Assembly: GCA_018376135.1 (NCBI GenBank) | Contig: JAHABX010000002.1 | Coordinates: 88,967 to 152,966 of the forward strand | Direction: 5' to 3' | DNA length: 64,000 nt | Source: Clostridiales bacterium | Lineage (GTDB): Bacteria; Bacillota; Clostridia; Lachnospirales; Lachnospiraceae | Shown: positions 7,427-15,565 of the stretch, piece by piece | How positions within the stretch are numbered: the first letter of the stretch is position 1 | How the letters are laid out: each line of letters starts with the position of its first letter | Translations under genes and position numbers: made by a program | The notes under the pieces: generated by a model | Told to the model about the DNA's origin: nothing | The model's database searches: none | Seen by the model: only the letters and a program-made list of their open reading frames with translations

Positions 7427-8601
7427 TGAAAGACAGAAAAGTGACAGAGTCAATTTTATATGTGGGATGTGACGATAAGGATATTGATCTTTTTGAGAGT
7501 CAGTATCATGTGCCGAATGGAGTGTCCTACAACTCCTATATTATTATGGATGAGAAGATCGCGGTCATGGATACGACAGATCCAAGGGTGACGGAGGAAT
7601 GGCTTGCCAATGTGGAGCTGGCACTTGCCGGAAAGAAGCCGGATTATCTGGTCATCAATCATATGGAGCCGGATCATGCAGGAAATATTCAGAGGATCGC
7701 CGAAAAGTATCCGGATATGAAGCTGGTCAGCAATGCAAAGGTATTCGCTATGCTGCCGCAGTTTTTTGATTTGGATCTGACCGGAAGAACGATCCTTGTC
7801 GCAGAAGGGGACAGCCTTTCCCTTGGAAGCCATACCCTTCATTTTGTTATGGCGCCGATGGTGCACTGGCCGGAAGCCATGGTGACCTATGAGTCTTCAG
7901 AAAAGGTGCTGTTCTCGGCAGACGGATTCGGAAAGTTCGGAGCACTGGATACAGAGGAAGACTGGACGGACGAGGCGAGACGATATTTCATCAACATCGT
8001 TGGTAAGTACGGTGCACAGGTACAGGCACTTTTGAAGAAAGCGGCGACGCTGGATATTGCGGTGATCTGTCCGCTGCACGGTCCGGTCCTGAAGGAGGAT
8101 CTAGGTTATTATATCGGAAAATACCTGACCTGGTCATCCTATGAACCGGAGGAAGAGGGCGTTGTGGTTGCCTGCGCCTCCATTCATGGCAATACGAAAA
8201 GAGCAATGCTGCAGTTTGTTGAGATGCTGAAGGAGAAGGGCGAAAAGAACGTGGTGTTCTTTGATCTGGCAAGAGATGATATGGCAGAGGCAGTTGCCTG
8301 TGCATATCGTTACGACAGACTGGTGGTGGCAGGTGCTACCTATGACGCCAGCCTGTTCCCGTGCATGGAGGATTTCCTCTATCATCTGAAGATCAAGAAT
8401 TTCCAGAAGCGTAAGGTGGGAATCGTGGAGAACGGCTCCTGGGCGCCTGCGGCAGGAAAGCTGATGAAGGCTTATTTTGAAGGGATGAAGGGCATTGAGC
8501 TGATCGAGCCGATGGTGACCATCCGGTCTTCAGCCAATGAGAAGAGTATGGAGCAGTTAGAAGCACTGGCAGATGCTGTGGCAGCAGGAGCATCCAGATA
8601 A
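7423..8601 (+). CDS. Flavodiiron protein (rubredoxin:O2/NO oxidoreductase)
   Basis: A 392-residue class A flavodiiron protein, which reduces O2 to water (or NO to N2O) in the cytoplasm of anaerobes. The N-terminal metallo-beta-lactamase-like domain shows the diiron ligands in NHMEPDHAGN (H-x-E-x-D-H), the His in APMVHWPEAM, the Asp in SADGFGKFG and the His in CPLHGP. The C-terminal flavodoxin domain (from about residue 250) has an FMN phosphate loop (ASIHGNTKRA) and GSWAPAAGKL. The start at 7423 overlaps the regulator stop (ATGATGA), so a start at 7426 is equally possible. Together with the rubredoxin it makes a complete short electron chain. Confidence 0.96.
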   Translation: MMKDRKVTESILYVGCDDKDIDLFESQYHVPNGVSYNSYIIMDEKIAVMDTTDPRVTEEWLANVELALAGKKPDYLVINHMEPDHAGNIQRIAEKYPDMKLVSNAKVFAMLPQFFDLDLTGRTILVAEGDSLSLGSHTLHFVMAPMVHWPEAMVTYESSEKVLFSADGFGKFGALDTEEDWTDEARRYFINIVGKYGAQVQALLKKAATLDIAVICPLHGPVLKEDLGYYIGKYLTWSSYEPEEEGVVVACASIHGNTKRAMLQFVEMLKEKGEKNVVFFDLARDDMAEAVACAYRYDRLVVAGATYDASLFPCMEDFLYHLKIKNFQKRKVGIVENGSWAPAAGKLMKAYFEGMKGIELIEPMVTIRSSANEKSMEQLEALADAVAAGASR

Positions 8602-8611
8602 AATAAAATGA

Positions 8612-8651
8612 CAGCGGGGGGAGGTGTTTAAGGACCGAGCCCTGCTTTTTT
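8612..8651 (+). terminator. Probable terminator of the rubredoxin/flavodiiron operon
   Basis: A GC-rich imperfect hairpin (AGCGGGG near 8613 with CCCTGCT at 8640-8646, one bulge) is followed by six T residues. It lies directly after the flavodiiron stop and before the next promoter. Confidence 0.5.
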
Positions 8652-8657
8652 CATGTT

Positions 8658-8686
8658 TTGCATTTTTCCGGTTGTTCTGCTATGAT
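8658..8686 (+). promoter_or_regulatory. Promoter for the DUF362-hflX operon
   Basis: TTGCAT (8658-8663) and TATGAT (8681-8686) have a 17-bp spacer, 27 bp upstream of the DUF362 gene. Confidence 0.65.
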
Positions 8687-8712
8687 AATCTGCGAAAGGA
8701 CGGATCGCATTT

Positions 8713-9822
8713 ATGAACAAAAACGAGATTCTCGTTATTTATGGAACGGATTATATAGAGAAGACCAGGGAGCTTCTGGAGGCAGCAGGACTTGCGCAGA
8801 TGATCGGTGATTCCGGGAAGCGTATCGGCATCAAGCCAAATCTGGTGGCGCCGGTGCCGGCGTCTGAAGGCGGAACTACGCATCCGGAGGTGGTGGAAGG
8901 GCTGATCCGGTATCTGCAGGAGCATGGCTTTTGTAATCTGGTCATCATGGAAGGCTCCTGGGTGGGGGATAAGACAGAGGAAGCCTTCGAGCTGTGCGGA
9001 TACCGGGAGCTGGCAGAGAGGTACAAGGCAGAGTTTATAGATGCCCAGAAGGAGCGGGCAGTTACGGTGGACTGCGAAGGAATGGAGCTTCATATCTGTG
9101 CATGTGCCATGGATGTGGATTTTATGATTAATGTCCCGGTCATGAAGGGACACTGCCAGACGCATATTACCTGCGCCCTCAAGAATATGAAGGGGCTTCT
9201 GCCCAATACAGAGAAGCGCAGATTTCATGCAGAGGGTCTGCATGCTCCCATCGCGCATCTGGCGAAGGGAATCCGTCAGGATTTTATTCTGGTGGACAGT
9301 ATCTGCGGGGACTTGAACTTCGAGGACGGAGGGAATCCCACCACAATGAACCGGCTTTTTGCCGCGGCGGATCCGGTGCTCTGTGACGCCTATGTGTGCA
9401 GGCTTCTCCGGTATGAGACAGAGGAGGTTCCCTATATCGGGCTGGCAGAGGAGCTGGGAGCGGGAAGCGCTGAGCTTTCCCGGGCAGAGATCAGGGAACT
9501 GAATGCGCCGGTCTGCGGCATGGAGCTGCCGGATACGAGGCGGGTCATGAGGCTTGCGGAGCTTGCACAGGAGGTGGAGTCCTGCAGCGCCTGCTATGGA
9601 TATTTGATCCCGGCGCTGGATATGCTGGACAGAGAAGGTCTTTTGAAGGATTTTCCGGAGAAGATATGCATCGGACAGGGGTATCGGGGTCAGACAGGAA
9701 GGCTGGGAATCGGGAGCTGCACCAGCGGCTTTGCCTGCTCTCTGAAGGGATGTCCGCCCACAGAGCAGCAGATGTATGAGTTTTTAAAGGATTATCTGGA
9801 AAAGGACAGGATCAATATTTGA
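8713..9822 (+). CDS. DUF362 domain-containing protein
   Basis: A 369-residue protein of the DUF362 family, often found with iron-sulfur proteins in anaerobes; no biochemical function is firmly established. The family pattern is visible: GIKPNLV with following THPEVVEGLI near the N terminus, MINVPVMKGH, ALKNMKGLLPN, and a C-terminal cysteine-rich stretch (CSACYGYLIPAL, GSCTSGFACSLKGCPP) that could bind metal, although classical 4Fe-4S ferredoxin motifs are lacking. It opens a unit continuing into hflX, whose start lies 14 bp beyond the DUF362 stop. Confidence 0.85.
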   Translation: MNKNEILVIYGTDYIEKTRELLEAAGLAQMIGDSGKRIGIKPNLVAPVPASEGGTTHPEVVEGLIRYLQEHGFCNLVIMEGSWVGDKTEEAFELCGYRELAERYKAEFIDAQKERAVTVDCEGMELHICACAMDVDFMINVPVMKGHCQTHITCALKNMKGLLPNTEKRRFHAEGLHAPIAHLAKGIRQDFILVDSICGDLNFEDGGNPTTMNRLFAAADPVLCDAYVCRLLRYETEEVPYIGLAEELGAGSAELSRAEIRELNAPVCGMELPDTRRVMRLAELAQEVESCSACYGYLIPALDMLDREGLLKDFPEKICIGQGYRGQTGRLGIGSCTSGFACSLKGCPPTEQQMYEFLKDYLEKDRINI

Positions 9823-9836
9823 ATGGAGACAGAGGA

Positions 9837-10961
9837 ATGGAGAGAAAAGAGCGGGCGCTGCTGCTGGGGGTGAATTTAAATGACGGGGAGGATTTTGAGC
9901 GTTCTATGCAGGAGCTTGAAAGCCTTGCCCAGGCATGTGGTATGGAGGTGGCAGGACAGGTGACTCAGAACCTGCCGCAGCTTCATACGGCGCTTTATAT
10001 GGGGAGGGGAAAGCTTGGAGAGGTCCAGGATATGCTGGAGGAGGAAGAGGTGGACGTACTGATCTTTGACCGGTCTCTGACGCCGTCCCAGATGCGAAAT
10101 CTGCAGAATATACTGGATTATCCGATCCTGGACCGGACCACGCTGATCCTGGAGATCTTTGCCACAAGAGCGAAGACCAGGGAGGCAAAGCTTCAGGTGG
10201 AGTCGGCAAGGCTTCAGTATGTGCTTCCAAGACTGACCGGCATGCACAAGGCACTGAGCCGTCAGGGAGGCGGAAGCGGGTTGTCCAACAAGGGAGCCGG
10301 AGAGAAGAAGCTGGAGCTGGACCGCCGGAGGATCGAGAAGCGGATGGCGGAGCTTCGCAGGGAACTGGATAAGGTATCAAAGGAACGTGAGACCCAGAGA
10401 AAGCAGCGGCAGGGAAGCGGAATTCCCCGTGTGGCGCTGGTGGGGTATACCAATGCGGGCAAATCTACCCTTATGAACCGGATACTGGACAAGTATACCA
10501 GAGATGCATCGAAGAAGGTGCTGGAGAAGGATATGCTGTTTGCAACACTGGATACGACTGTACGCAGGATCCGGACAGGTCCGCAGTCGGAATTTCTGCT
10601 GTCGGATACGGTAGGCTTTATCCATCAGCTTCCCACAGGACTGGTAAAGGCATTCCGCTCCACGCTGGAAGAGGCAAGGGAGGCAGATCTTCTGCTTCAT
10701 GTGCTGGATTATTCAGATGAAGCATACCGACATCAGCGGCAGGTCACGGAGGAAACGCTGAGAGATCTGGGAGCGGGCGATATTCCGGTCATCTATGTGT
10801 ATAATAAGGCAGACCGCTGCATGGACGGAAGCAGTCTTCCTGTTGTAAGGGACAATCAGATCTATATGTCAGCAAAGACCGGAGCCGGGATTTTGGAGCT
10901 TGTGGAGCTGATCGGAAAAATGTGCGGGAGGGACACCAATGATAAACGCAGTTATTTTTGA
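9837..10961 (+). CDS. hflX: GTPase HflX (ribosome rescue/splitting factor)
   Basis: HflX binds 50S and 70S ribosomes and splits stalled ones after stress. The 374-residue protein has the N-terminal HflX domain, a central coiled-coil linker (about residues 155-195), and the GTPase domain with G1 GYTNAGKST, G3 DTVGF and G4 NKAD. A glycine-rich RQGGGSGLSNKGAGE loop precedes the linker, as in the family. The ATG at 9837 was preferred over the TTG at 9819, which lies inside the previous gene. The last 23 bp overlap the next HAD gene. Confidence 0.95.
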   Translation: MERKERALLLGVNLNDGEDFERSMQELESLAQACGMEVAGQVTQNLPQLHTALYMGRGKLGEVQDMLEEEEVDVLIFDRSLTPSQMRNLQNILDYPILDRTTLILEIFATRAKTREAKLQVESARLQYVLPRLTGMHKALSRQGGGSGLSNKGAGEKKLELDRRRIEKRMAELRRELDKVSKERETQRKQRQGSGIPRVALVGYTNAGKSTLMNRILDKYTRDASKKVLEKDMLFATLDTTVRRIRTGPQSEFLLSDTVGFIHQLPTGLVKAFRSTLEEAREADLLLHVLDYSDEAYRHQRQVTEETLRDLGAGDIPVIYVYNKADRCMDGSSLPVVRDNQIYMSAKTGAGILELVELIGKMCGRDTNDKRSYF

Positions 10962-11595
10962 TATGGACGGGCTGCTGATTAATACAGAGAAATATCTGTT
11001 CCGTTACTGGAAACAGGCGGCAGCGGAAGCAGGCTTTGTGCTGACCACAGAGCAGCTTCTTGGCATGAGAAGTCTTTCGGCAGAATTTGCCGTACCAAAG
11101 TTCCGGGAGCTGTTCGGGGATGGATTTGACTATACTGCCATCCGTGACCGGAGAAAGGAGCTGATGAATGCTCATCTGGAAAGAAACGGAGTAGAGAAGA
11201 AGCCGGGAGTGGAGGAGCTTCTTGACTGGCTGACTGAAAAGGGCTATAAAAAAGCAGTGGCAACCGCAACCGATATGGAGCGGACGAAGAAATATCTGAA
11301 TGAGATCGGGATTCTGGAGCGCTTTGACCGGATCGTGTGCGCACCTTCGGTTCCTCATGGAAAGCCTATGCCGGATGTGTATCTGCATGTGTGTGAGCAG
11401 ATCGGGGAAAGACCGCAGGATTGTGTGGCGCTGGAGGATTCGGATAACGGTGCGCTGTCTGCACACCGGGCAGGCTGCCGTGTCATCATGGTGCCGGATC
11501 TGGCGGGACCGCTGCCGGAGACCGAAGCGTTTCTGGCAGGAACGGCAGCAAGCCTGTCGGATGTGGCAGCGCTGCTTGAAATAATGGAGGAGTAA
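10939..11595 (+). CDS. HAD-IA hydrolase (beta-phosphoglucomutase-like phosphatase)
   Basis: A 218-residue HAD superfamily member with motif I FDMDGLLINTE, motif II Thr in VATATDMERT, the motif III Lys in HGKPMPD and motif IV LEDSDNG. The four-helix C1 cap between residues 15 and 85 matches phosphatases acting on sugar phosphates, 2-phosphoglycolate or pseudouridine monophosphate. It overlaps hflX by 23 bp, so it is translationally coupled to it. Substrate is unknown. Confidence 0.9.
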   Translation: MINAVIFDMDGLLINTEKYLFRYWKQAAAEAGFVLTTEQLLGMRSLSAEFAVPKFRELFGDGFDYTAIRDRRKELMNAHLERNGVEKKPGVEELLDWLTEKGYKKAVATATDMERTKKYLNEIGILERFDRIVCAPSVPHGKPMPDVYLHVCEQIGERPQDCVALEDSDNGALSAHRAGCRVIMVPDLAGPLPETEAFLAGTAASLSDVAALLEIMEE

Positions 11596-11603
11596 AACGG
11601 GAA

Positions 11604-12152
11604 ATGGAATTAAGAGAAGCGAACAGCAGGGAATTACGGAGGATCAAGAGAATTTATCTGGAGGCATTTCCGGGAAAGGAGCGCAAGCCTTTCGGGATGA
11701 TGAAGCGCAAGGTGCGTCAGGGGAAGATGGAGATCCTCTCGCTCATGGACGGGAAAAGGCTGGTGGGACTTGCAATCACCGTTTTGTATAAGGATATGGT
11801 TCTTCTGGATTATTTTGCTGTGGCAAAGGATGCCCGCGGCAGGAATCATGGTTCCGGGGCCCTTGCTCTTCTGAAGGAGCGGTATGCAGACAGAAGGTTC
11901 ATGCTGGAGATCGAGCTTTTGGATGATGCAGCAGCAAATCGGGAGGAGCGTATCCGGAGGAAGCGGTTCTATCTGAAAAACGGAATGCAGGAAACGGGAA
12001 TTGAAGCAATGGTATTCCGGGTTCCCATGGAGGTTTTGAATGACGGAAAGCCTCTTACTTATGAGGAATACCACGCAGTCTATGAAAAGGTGATCGGTCC
12101 GGTCTTTGCACGGATGGTATATCCGTTGAATACATTTTCTTTTTCGGAATAG
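11604..12152 (+). CDS. GNAT-family N-acetyltransferase
   Basis: A 182-residue acetyl-CoA-dependent acetyltransferase. The beta4 strand (LLDYFAVAKDARGRNHGSGA, near residues 70-89) carries the acetyl-CoA pyrophosphate loop R-x-x-G-x-G/S, slightly degenerate as RGRNHGSGAL. The C-terminal half matches acceptor-binding strands of unknown specificity. It starts 8 bp after the HAD gene, in the same operon. Confidence 0.8.
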   Translation: MELREANSRELRRIKRIYLEAFPGKERKPFGMMKRKVRQGKMEILSLMDGKRLVGLAITVLYKDMVLLDYFAVAKDARGRNHGSGALALLKERYADRRFMLEIELLDDAAANREERIRRKRFYLKNGMQETGIEAMVFRVPMEVLNDGKPLTYEEYHAVYEKVIGPVFARMVYPLNTFSFSE

Positions 12153-12196
12153 TGTGTTAAAATAGCAGTGATTCATGTGAGGAGAGATGCAGGAAA

Positions 12197-12979
12197 ATGC
12201 GAAGAAGAAAGAAGATCTTAAAGGTTGGCAATGTTCCGGTAAAGAGTATAAGCCAGATGGATGGAATCCGGGAAAGCGGCAGGATCAATACGGCAGTGCT
12301 GGATTATGTGGAGGCGCATATCGGGGCAGGAGTTTCTACAGAGGAGATCGACCGGTGGGCGTATGATCTGACGACTCAGATGGGCGCGGTTCCGGCTCCC
12401 CTGAATTACGAAGGCTTTCCCAAAAGTGTCTGTACATCTTTGAATGATGTGGTCTGCCACGGGATACCGTCGAAGGATGTGATCCTGAAGGAAGGGGATA
12501 TCATCAACGTGGATGTGTCCACGATCTATAAAGGGTATTTTTCCGATGCTTCCAGGATGTTCTGTATCGGGGAGGTCAGTGCGGATAAGAGACGGCTGGT
12601 ACAGGTGGCAAAGGAAGCCATTCAGGTGGGGCTTATGGAAGTAAAGCCCTGGAAGCCTATTGGAGATATGGGTCATGCCATTCATATGTATGCCCGGAGT
12701 CAGGGGTATGCAGTGGTGGAGGAGATTGGCGGTCACGGAATCGGTCTTGCATTTCATGAAGAGCCATGGGTCAGCTATGTAAGTCCAAGAGGAAGCGGGG
12801 AGATCCTGGTTCCGGGAATGGTATTTACCATTGAACCGATGATCAATATGGGAACACCGGATTTTTATATTGACGAGGAAGACGGATGGACCGTACATAC
12901 CGCAGACGGTATGCCTTCTGCTCAGTGGGAAGTGACCGTGGCAGTCACAGAAGCCGGTTATGAGATCCTGACCAGATAG
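12197..12979 (+). CDS. map: Methionine aminopeptidase, type I
   Basis: Removes the initiator methionine from nascent proteins. The 260-residue pita-bread protein shows the five metal ligands in expected order: Asp in NVDVST, Asp in FSDASRMF, His in GGHGIGLAFHE, Glu in FTIEPM and Glu in QWEVTV, plus the substrate-binding His in VVCHGIPS. A short basic N-terminal extension (MRRRKKILK) is present. A conserved housekeeping gene, although many Firmicutes carry a second map near secY, so this may be the additional copy. Confidence 0.96.
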   Translation: MRRRKKILKVGNVPVKSISQMDGIRESGRINTAVLDYVEAHIGAGVSTEEIDRWAYDLTTQMGAVPAPLNYEGFPKSVCTSLNDVVCHGIPSKDVILKEGDIINVDVSTIYKGYFSDASRMFCIGEVSADKRRLVQVAKEAIQVGLMEVKPWKPIGDMGHAIHMYARSQGYAVVEEIGGHGIGLAFHEEPWVSYVSPRGSGEILVPGMVFTIEPMINMGTPDFYIDEEDGWTVHTADGMPSAQWEVTVAVTEAGYEILTR

Positions 12980-13014
12980 ATACAGAAGAAGGGCACAGAA
13001 AGGGGAGAGTACAG

Positions 13015-14232
13015 ATGGAGTATACGTATCCGAAATTTTTTTATGATTTTCAGTGTGAGGCATCTGCCTGCAGTGATACCTGCTGCGCGGGCTGGGGGAT
13101 CGCCATCGATCCCGTGTCTTTGAAGAAATACAGAAATTATCCGGGAATTTTCGGCAGCCGCCTGAAGAATTCCATTGATTGGGAGACAGGATCCTTCCGG
13201 CAGTATGAGGGACGCTGTGCTTTCCTGAGTGAAGAAAATCTGTGTGATATTTATACAGAGGCGGGAGAGAAGATGCTCTGCAAGACCTGTACCCGGTATC
13301 CAAGGCATTATGAGGAGTATGAAAATCTTCGTGAGATCTCTCTGTCTCTGTCCTGCCCGGCAGCGGCGCGGCTGATTCTTGGCAGTGACGAGAAGATGAC
13401 GTTTTTAAGCGAGTGCAGAGAGACGCCGGAGGAGGAATACGAGCAGTTTGATTTCTTCCTGTTTACCAAGCTTCAGGAGATCCGGGATTATCTCTATCAG
13501 GTGATACAGGACCGGGAGAGACCCGTTGAACTGCGAATGGCGATGATCCTTGCCGCAGGGCATGATCTGCAGAGCCGGATCACCCGTCAGAAGCTCTACA
13601 TGATAGACAATCTGCTGAAGTGGTATGGGGAGCCTTCGTTTGAAAAGCTGGCAGGAAAGAAGTTCAGGCTGTATGACGGAAGAGGGATAGAGCGGCGGGT
13701 TCAGCTTCGGAGGATGTGGCGGAGACTGTACCGTCTGGAGGCGCTGCGTCCGGAATGGACTGTATTTTTAAAGAGGCAGGAGCAGAGGCTTTATCAGGAG
13801 CTGTCCCAGGAAGCCTACGAAGAGGTATGCCGGGAATTTGCCGTATATCATAAGGAAAAGGAATATGAATACGAGCAGCTTTTGATGTATTTTATATTCA
13901 GCTATGTGTGCGGAGCCGTGTATGACGGTGATGTATTCAGTAAGATAAAGCTGGCGGTGGTGAACACCATGCTGATCCGGGAGCTCAATATGGCGGTCTG
14001 GCTGGAAAAGGATCGTCAGTTCACCCTGGAGGATCAGATCGAGAATGCGTACCGGTATGCCCGGGAGGTGGAGCATTCGGATCAGAATATGGAAGCTATG
14101 GAATGTATGCTGGCAGAGGAGGAGCTGTTTGAGCTTGCAAATCTGCTGACGGGAATCCTTGGCATAAACACATGGAAAGAGAAGACAGAAAGAGAGGAAG
14201 ACAGATTATGTGTATCAGAATTGGAATCTTAG
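13015..14232 (+). CDS. fliB: FliB-like lysine N-methylase family protein
   Basis: A 405-residue protein matching the family annotated as flagellin lysine-N-methylase. The N-terminal cysteine cluster (CEASACSDTCCAGWG, then CAFLSEENLCDIYTEAGEKM and CKTCTRYP) is typical of FliB/YkgJ-type metal-binding domains; the rest is helical without a recognisable SAM-binding Rossmann motif. FliB methylates surface lysines of flagellin in Salmonella. No flagellar gene is visible here, so the real substrate may be another surface protein. The gene sits between map and ddh and overlaps ddh by 25 bp. Confidence 0.8.
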   Translation: MEYTYPKFFYDFQCEASACSDTCCAGWGIAIDPVSLKKYRNYPGIFGSRLKNSIDWETGSFRQYEGRCAFLSEENLCDIYTEAGEKMLCKTCTRYPRHYEEYENLREISLSLSCPAAARLILGSDEKMTFLSECRETPEEEYEQFDFFLFTKLQEIRDYLYQVIQDRERPVELRMAMILAAGHDLQSRITRQKLYMIDNLLKWYGEPSFEKLAGKKFRLYDGRGIERRVQLRRMWRRLYRLEALRPEWTVFLKRQEQRLYQELSQEAYEEVCREFAVYHKEKEYEYEQLLMYFIFSYVCGAVYDGDVFSKIKLAVVNTMLIRELNMAVWLEKDRQFTLEDQIENAYRYAREVEHSDQNMEAMECMLAEEELFELANLLTGILGINTWKEKTEREEDRLCVSELES

Positions 14233-15194
14233 GTTATGGAAATCTGGGACGGGGGGTGGAGTGTGCCATTCGTCAGAATCCGGATATGGAGCTTGCGGCA
14301 GTATTTACCAGAAGAGACCCGAAAGATGTGAAGATCTTAACAGAGGGTGCAAAGGTATGCCGTGTCAGTGAGGCTGCGGACTGGAAGGATCGGATCGATG
14401 TGCTGATCCTGTGCGGCGGAAGTGCAACGGATCTTCCGAAGCAGACCCCGGAATATGCAAAGCTGTTCAATGTGATCGACAGCTTTGACACGCATGCAAG
14501 AATTCCGGAGCATTTTGCCGATGTGGATGCTGCGGCAAAGGAAGCAGGCAGGCTTGGTATCATTTCCGTGGGCTGGGATCCGGGAATGTTCTCTTTGAAC
14601 CGGATGTATGCCAGTGCGGTCCTTCCGGAAGGAAAGGATTATACCTTCTGGGGCAGAGGTGTCAGCCAGGGACATTCTGATGCCATCCGCCGGATCGAAG
14701 GGGTCAGAGATGCAAAGCAGTATACCATTCCGGTAGAAACCGCGTTGGAAGCAGTCAGAAATGGGGAAAACCCGGAGCTGTCCACCCGCCAGAAGCACAC
14801 AAGAGAGTGTTTTGTGGTGCTGGAGGAAGGTGCGGATGCGGCAAAGGTGGAGGAAGAGATCAAGACCATGCCGAATTATTTTGCAGACTATGATACGACG
14901 GTACATTTTATCAGTGAGGAAGAGTTAAAACGTGATCACAGCGGAATCCCTCATGGAGGCTTTGTCCTGAGGAGCGGATGTACCGGCTGGGAGAAGGAGC
15001 ACAGCCATCTGATCGAATACCGGCTGAAGCTGGATTCCAACCCGGAATTTACCTCCAGCGTGATCGTGGCATACGCAAGAGCGGCATACCGTCTGGCGCA
15101 GGAGGGACAGACCGGCTGCAGGACGGTCTTTGATATCGCACCTGCTTATTTAAGCCCGAAGAGTGCGGAAGAGTTAAGAGCGACGATGCTGTAA
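14208..15194 (+). CDS. ddh: meso-Diaminopimelate dehydrogenase
   Basis: Ddh reductively aminates L-2-amino-6-oxopimelate with NADPH and ammonia to meso-diaminopimelate, a one-step route to the peptidoglycan and lysine precursor. The 328-residue length is normal. The NADP-binding motif GILGYGNLGRG opens the protein, followed by AVFTRRD, where Arg residues select NADPH; GWDPGMFSLNR and FWGRGVSQGHSDAIRRI form the substrate pocket. The ATG at 14208 has AGAGAGGAAG upstream and removes an implausible 12-residue extension. Transcription ends at the very strong terminator at 15230. Confidence 0.96.
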   Translation: MCIRIGILGYGNLGRGVECAIRQNPDMELAAVFTRRDPKDVKILTEGAKVCRVSEAADWKDRIDVLILCGGSATDLPKQTPEYAKLFNVIDSFDTHARIPEHFADVDAAAKEAGRLGIISVGWDPGMFSLNRMYASAVLPEGKDYTFWGRGVSQGHSDAIRRIEGVRDAKQYTIPVETALEAVRNGENPELSTRQKHTRECFVVLEEGADAAKVEEEIKTMPNYFADYDTTVHFISEEELKRDHSGIPHGGFVLRSGCTGWEKEHSHLIEYRLKLDSNPEFTSSVIVAYARAAYRLAQEGQTGCRTVFDIAPAYLSPKSAEELRATML

Positions 15195-15229
15195 AGCGGA
15201 TATAAAAATGAATAAGATAAGATAAGATA

Positions 15230-15283
15230 AGAAGTGACTGCTGCAAAAATCAGAGATTTTGCAGCAGTCACTTCTTTTTTTTC
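15230..15283 (+). terminator. Strong intrinsic terminator after ddh
   Basis: A perfect 19-bp stem (15230-15248 with 15257-15275, AGAAGTGACTGCTGCAAAA and its complement) is closed by a small loop and followed by eight T residues. It would also face any transcript entering from the right on the minus strand, where the T-tract is interrupted (TTCTTATCTTATC). It therefore probably stops much of the outward transcription from the switch promoter at 15353-15381. Confidence 0.95.
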
Positions 15284-15299
15284 TGAATATTTCGATCTG

Positions 15300-15319
15300 T
15301 TTTCGCAGAGTAGACCACT
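15300..15319. repeat. Left inverted repeat of the invertible segment
   Basis: TTTTCGCAGAGTAGACCACT at 15300-15319 is the exact reverse complement of 16769-16788. The match continues outward as ATCT after one differing base. Within it, CAGAGT (15306-15311) and a 5-bp spacer AGACC resemble half of a tyrosine-recombinase core site; the right copy shows both arms. Confidence 0.95.
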
Positions 15320-15352
15320 TTATGATAAGTTTGACGCTTAATTATGTGAGTA

Positions 15353-15381
15353 ATTATACGCCTAAAGTTATAAAAATGCAA
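15353..15381 (-). promoter_or_regulatory. Outward-facing switch promoter inside the invertible segment
   Basis: Read on the minus strand, TTGCAT (15376-15381) and a perfect TATAAT (15353-15358) are 17 bp apart. As given, it transcribes leftward through the left repeat into the ddh terminator (OFF for the T7SS). After inversion the -10 would lie at about 16730-16735 pointing right, through the right repeat, and the first downstream gene would start about 340 bp later (ON). The plus-strand promoter for the recombinase is less clear: TTGACG at 15331 with TATACG at 15355 overlaps this one. Confidence 0.7.
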
Positions 15382-15565
15382 TCAATAAAACGTAGTTTTT
15401 CCATAATTTAGCAGTATATGTATTTGAAGCGTAGATTCGATACCTGTTTCAAAGGAAAAATTTCTGAATAAAAATTACAGCGCAGTCAAATCCGCAGTCA
15501 GTTGTAATATATAAAGCAAACAGATTATGACTGCTGCTGGTTTGGAGTCAGGAGGGGCTGCCGGA

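Noticed and set aside
15215..15231. GATAA triple tandem repeat before the ddh terminator
   Set aside because: Too short to be more than low-complexity sequence; no associated motif.
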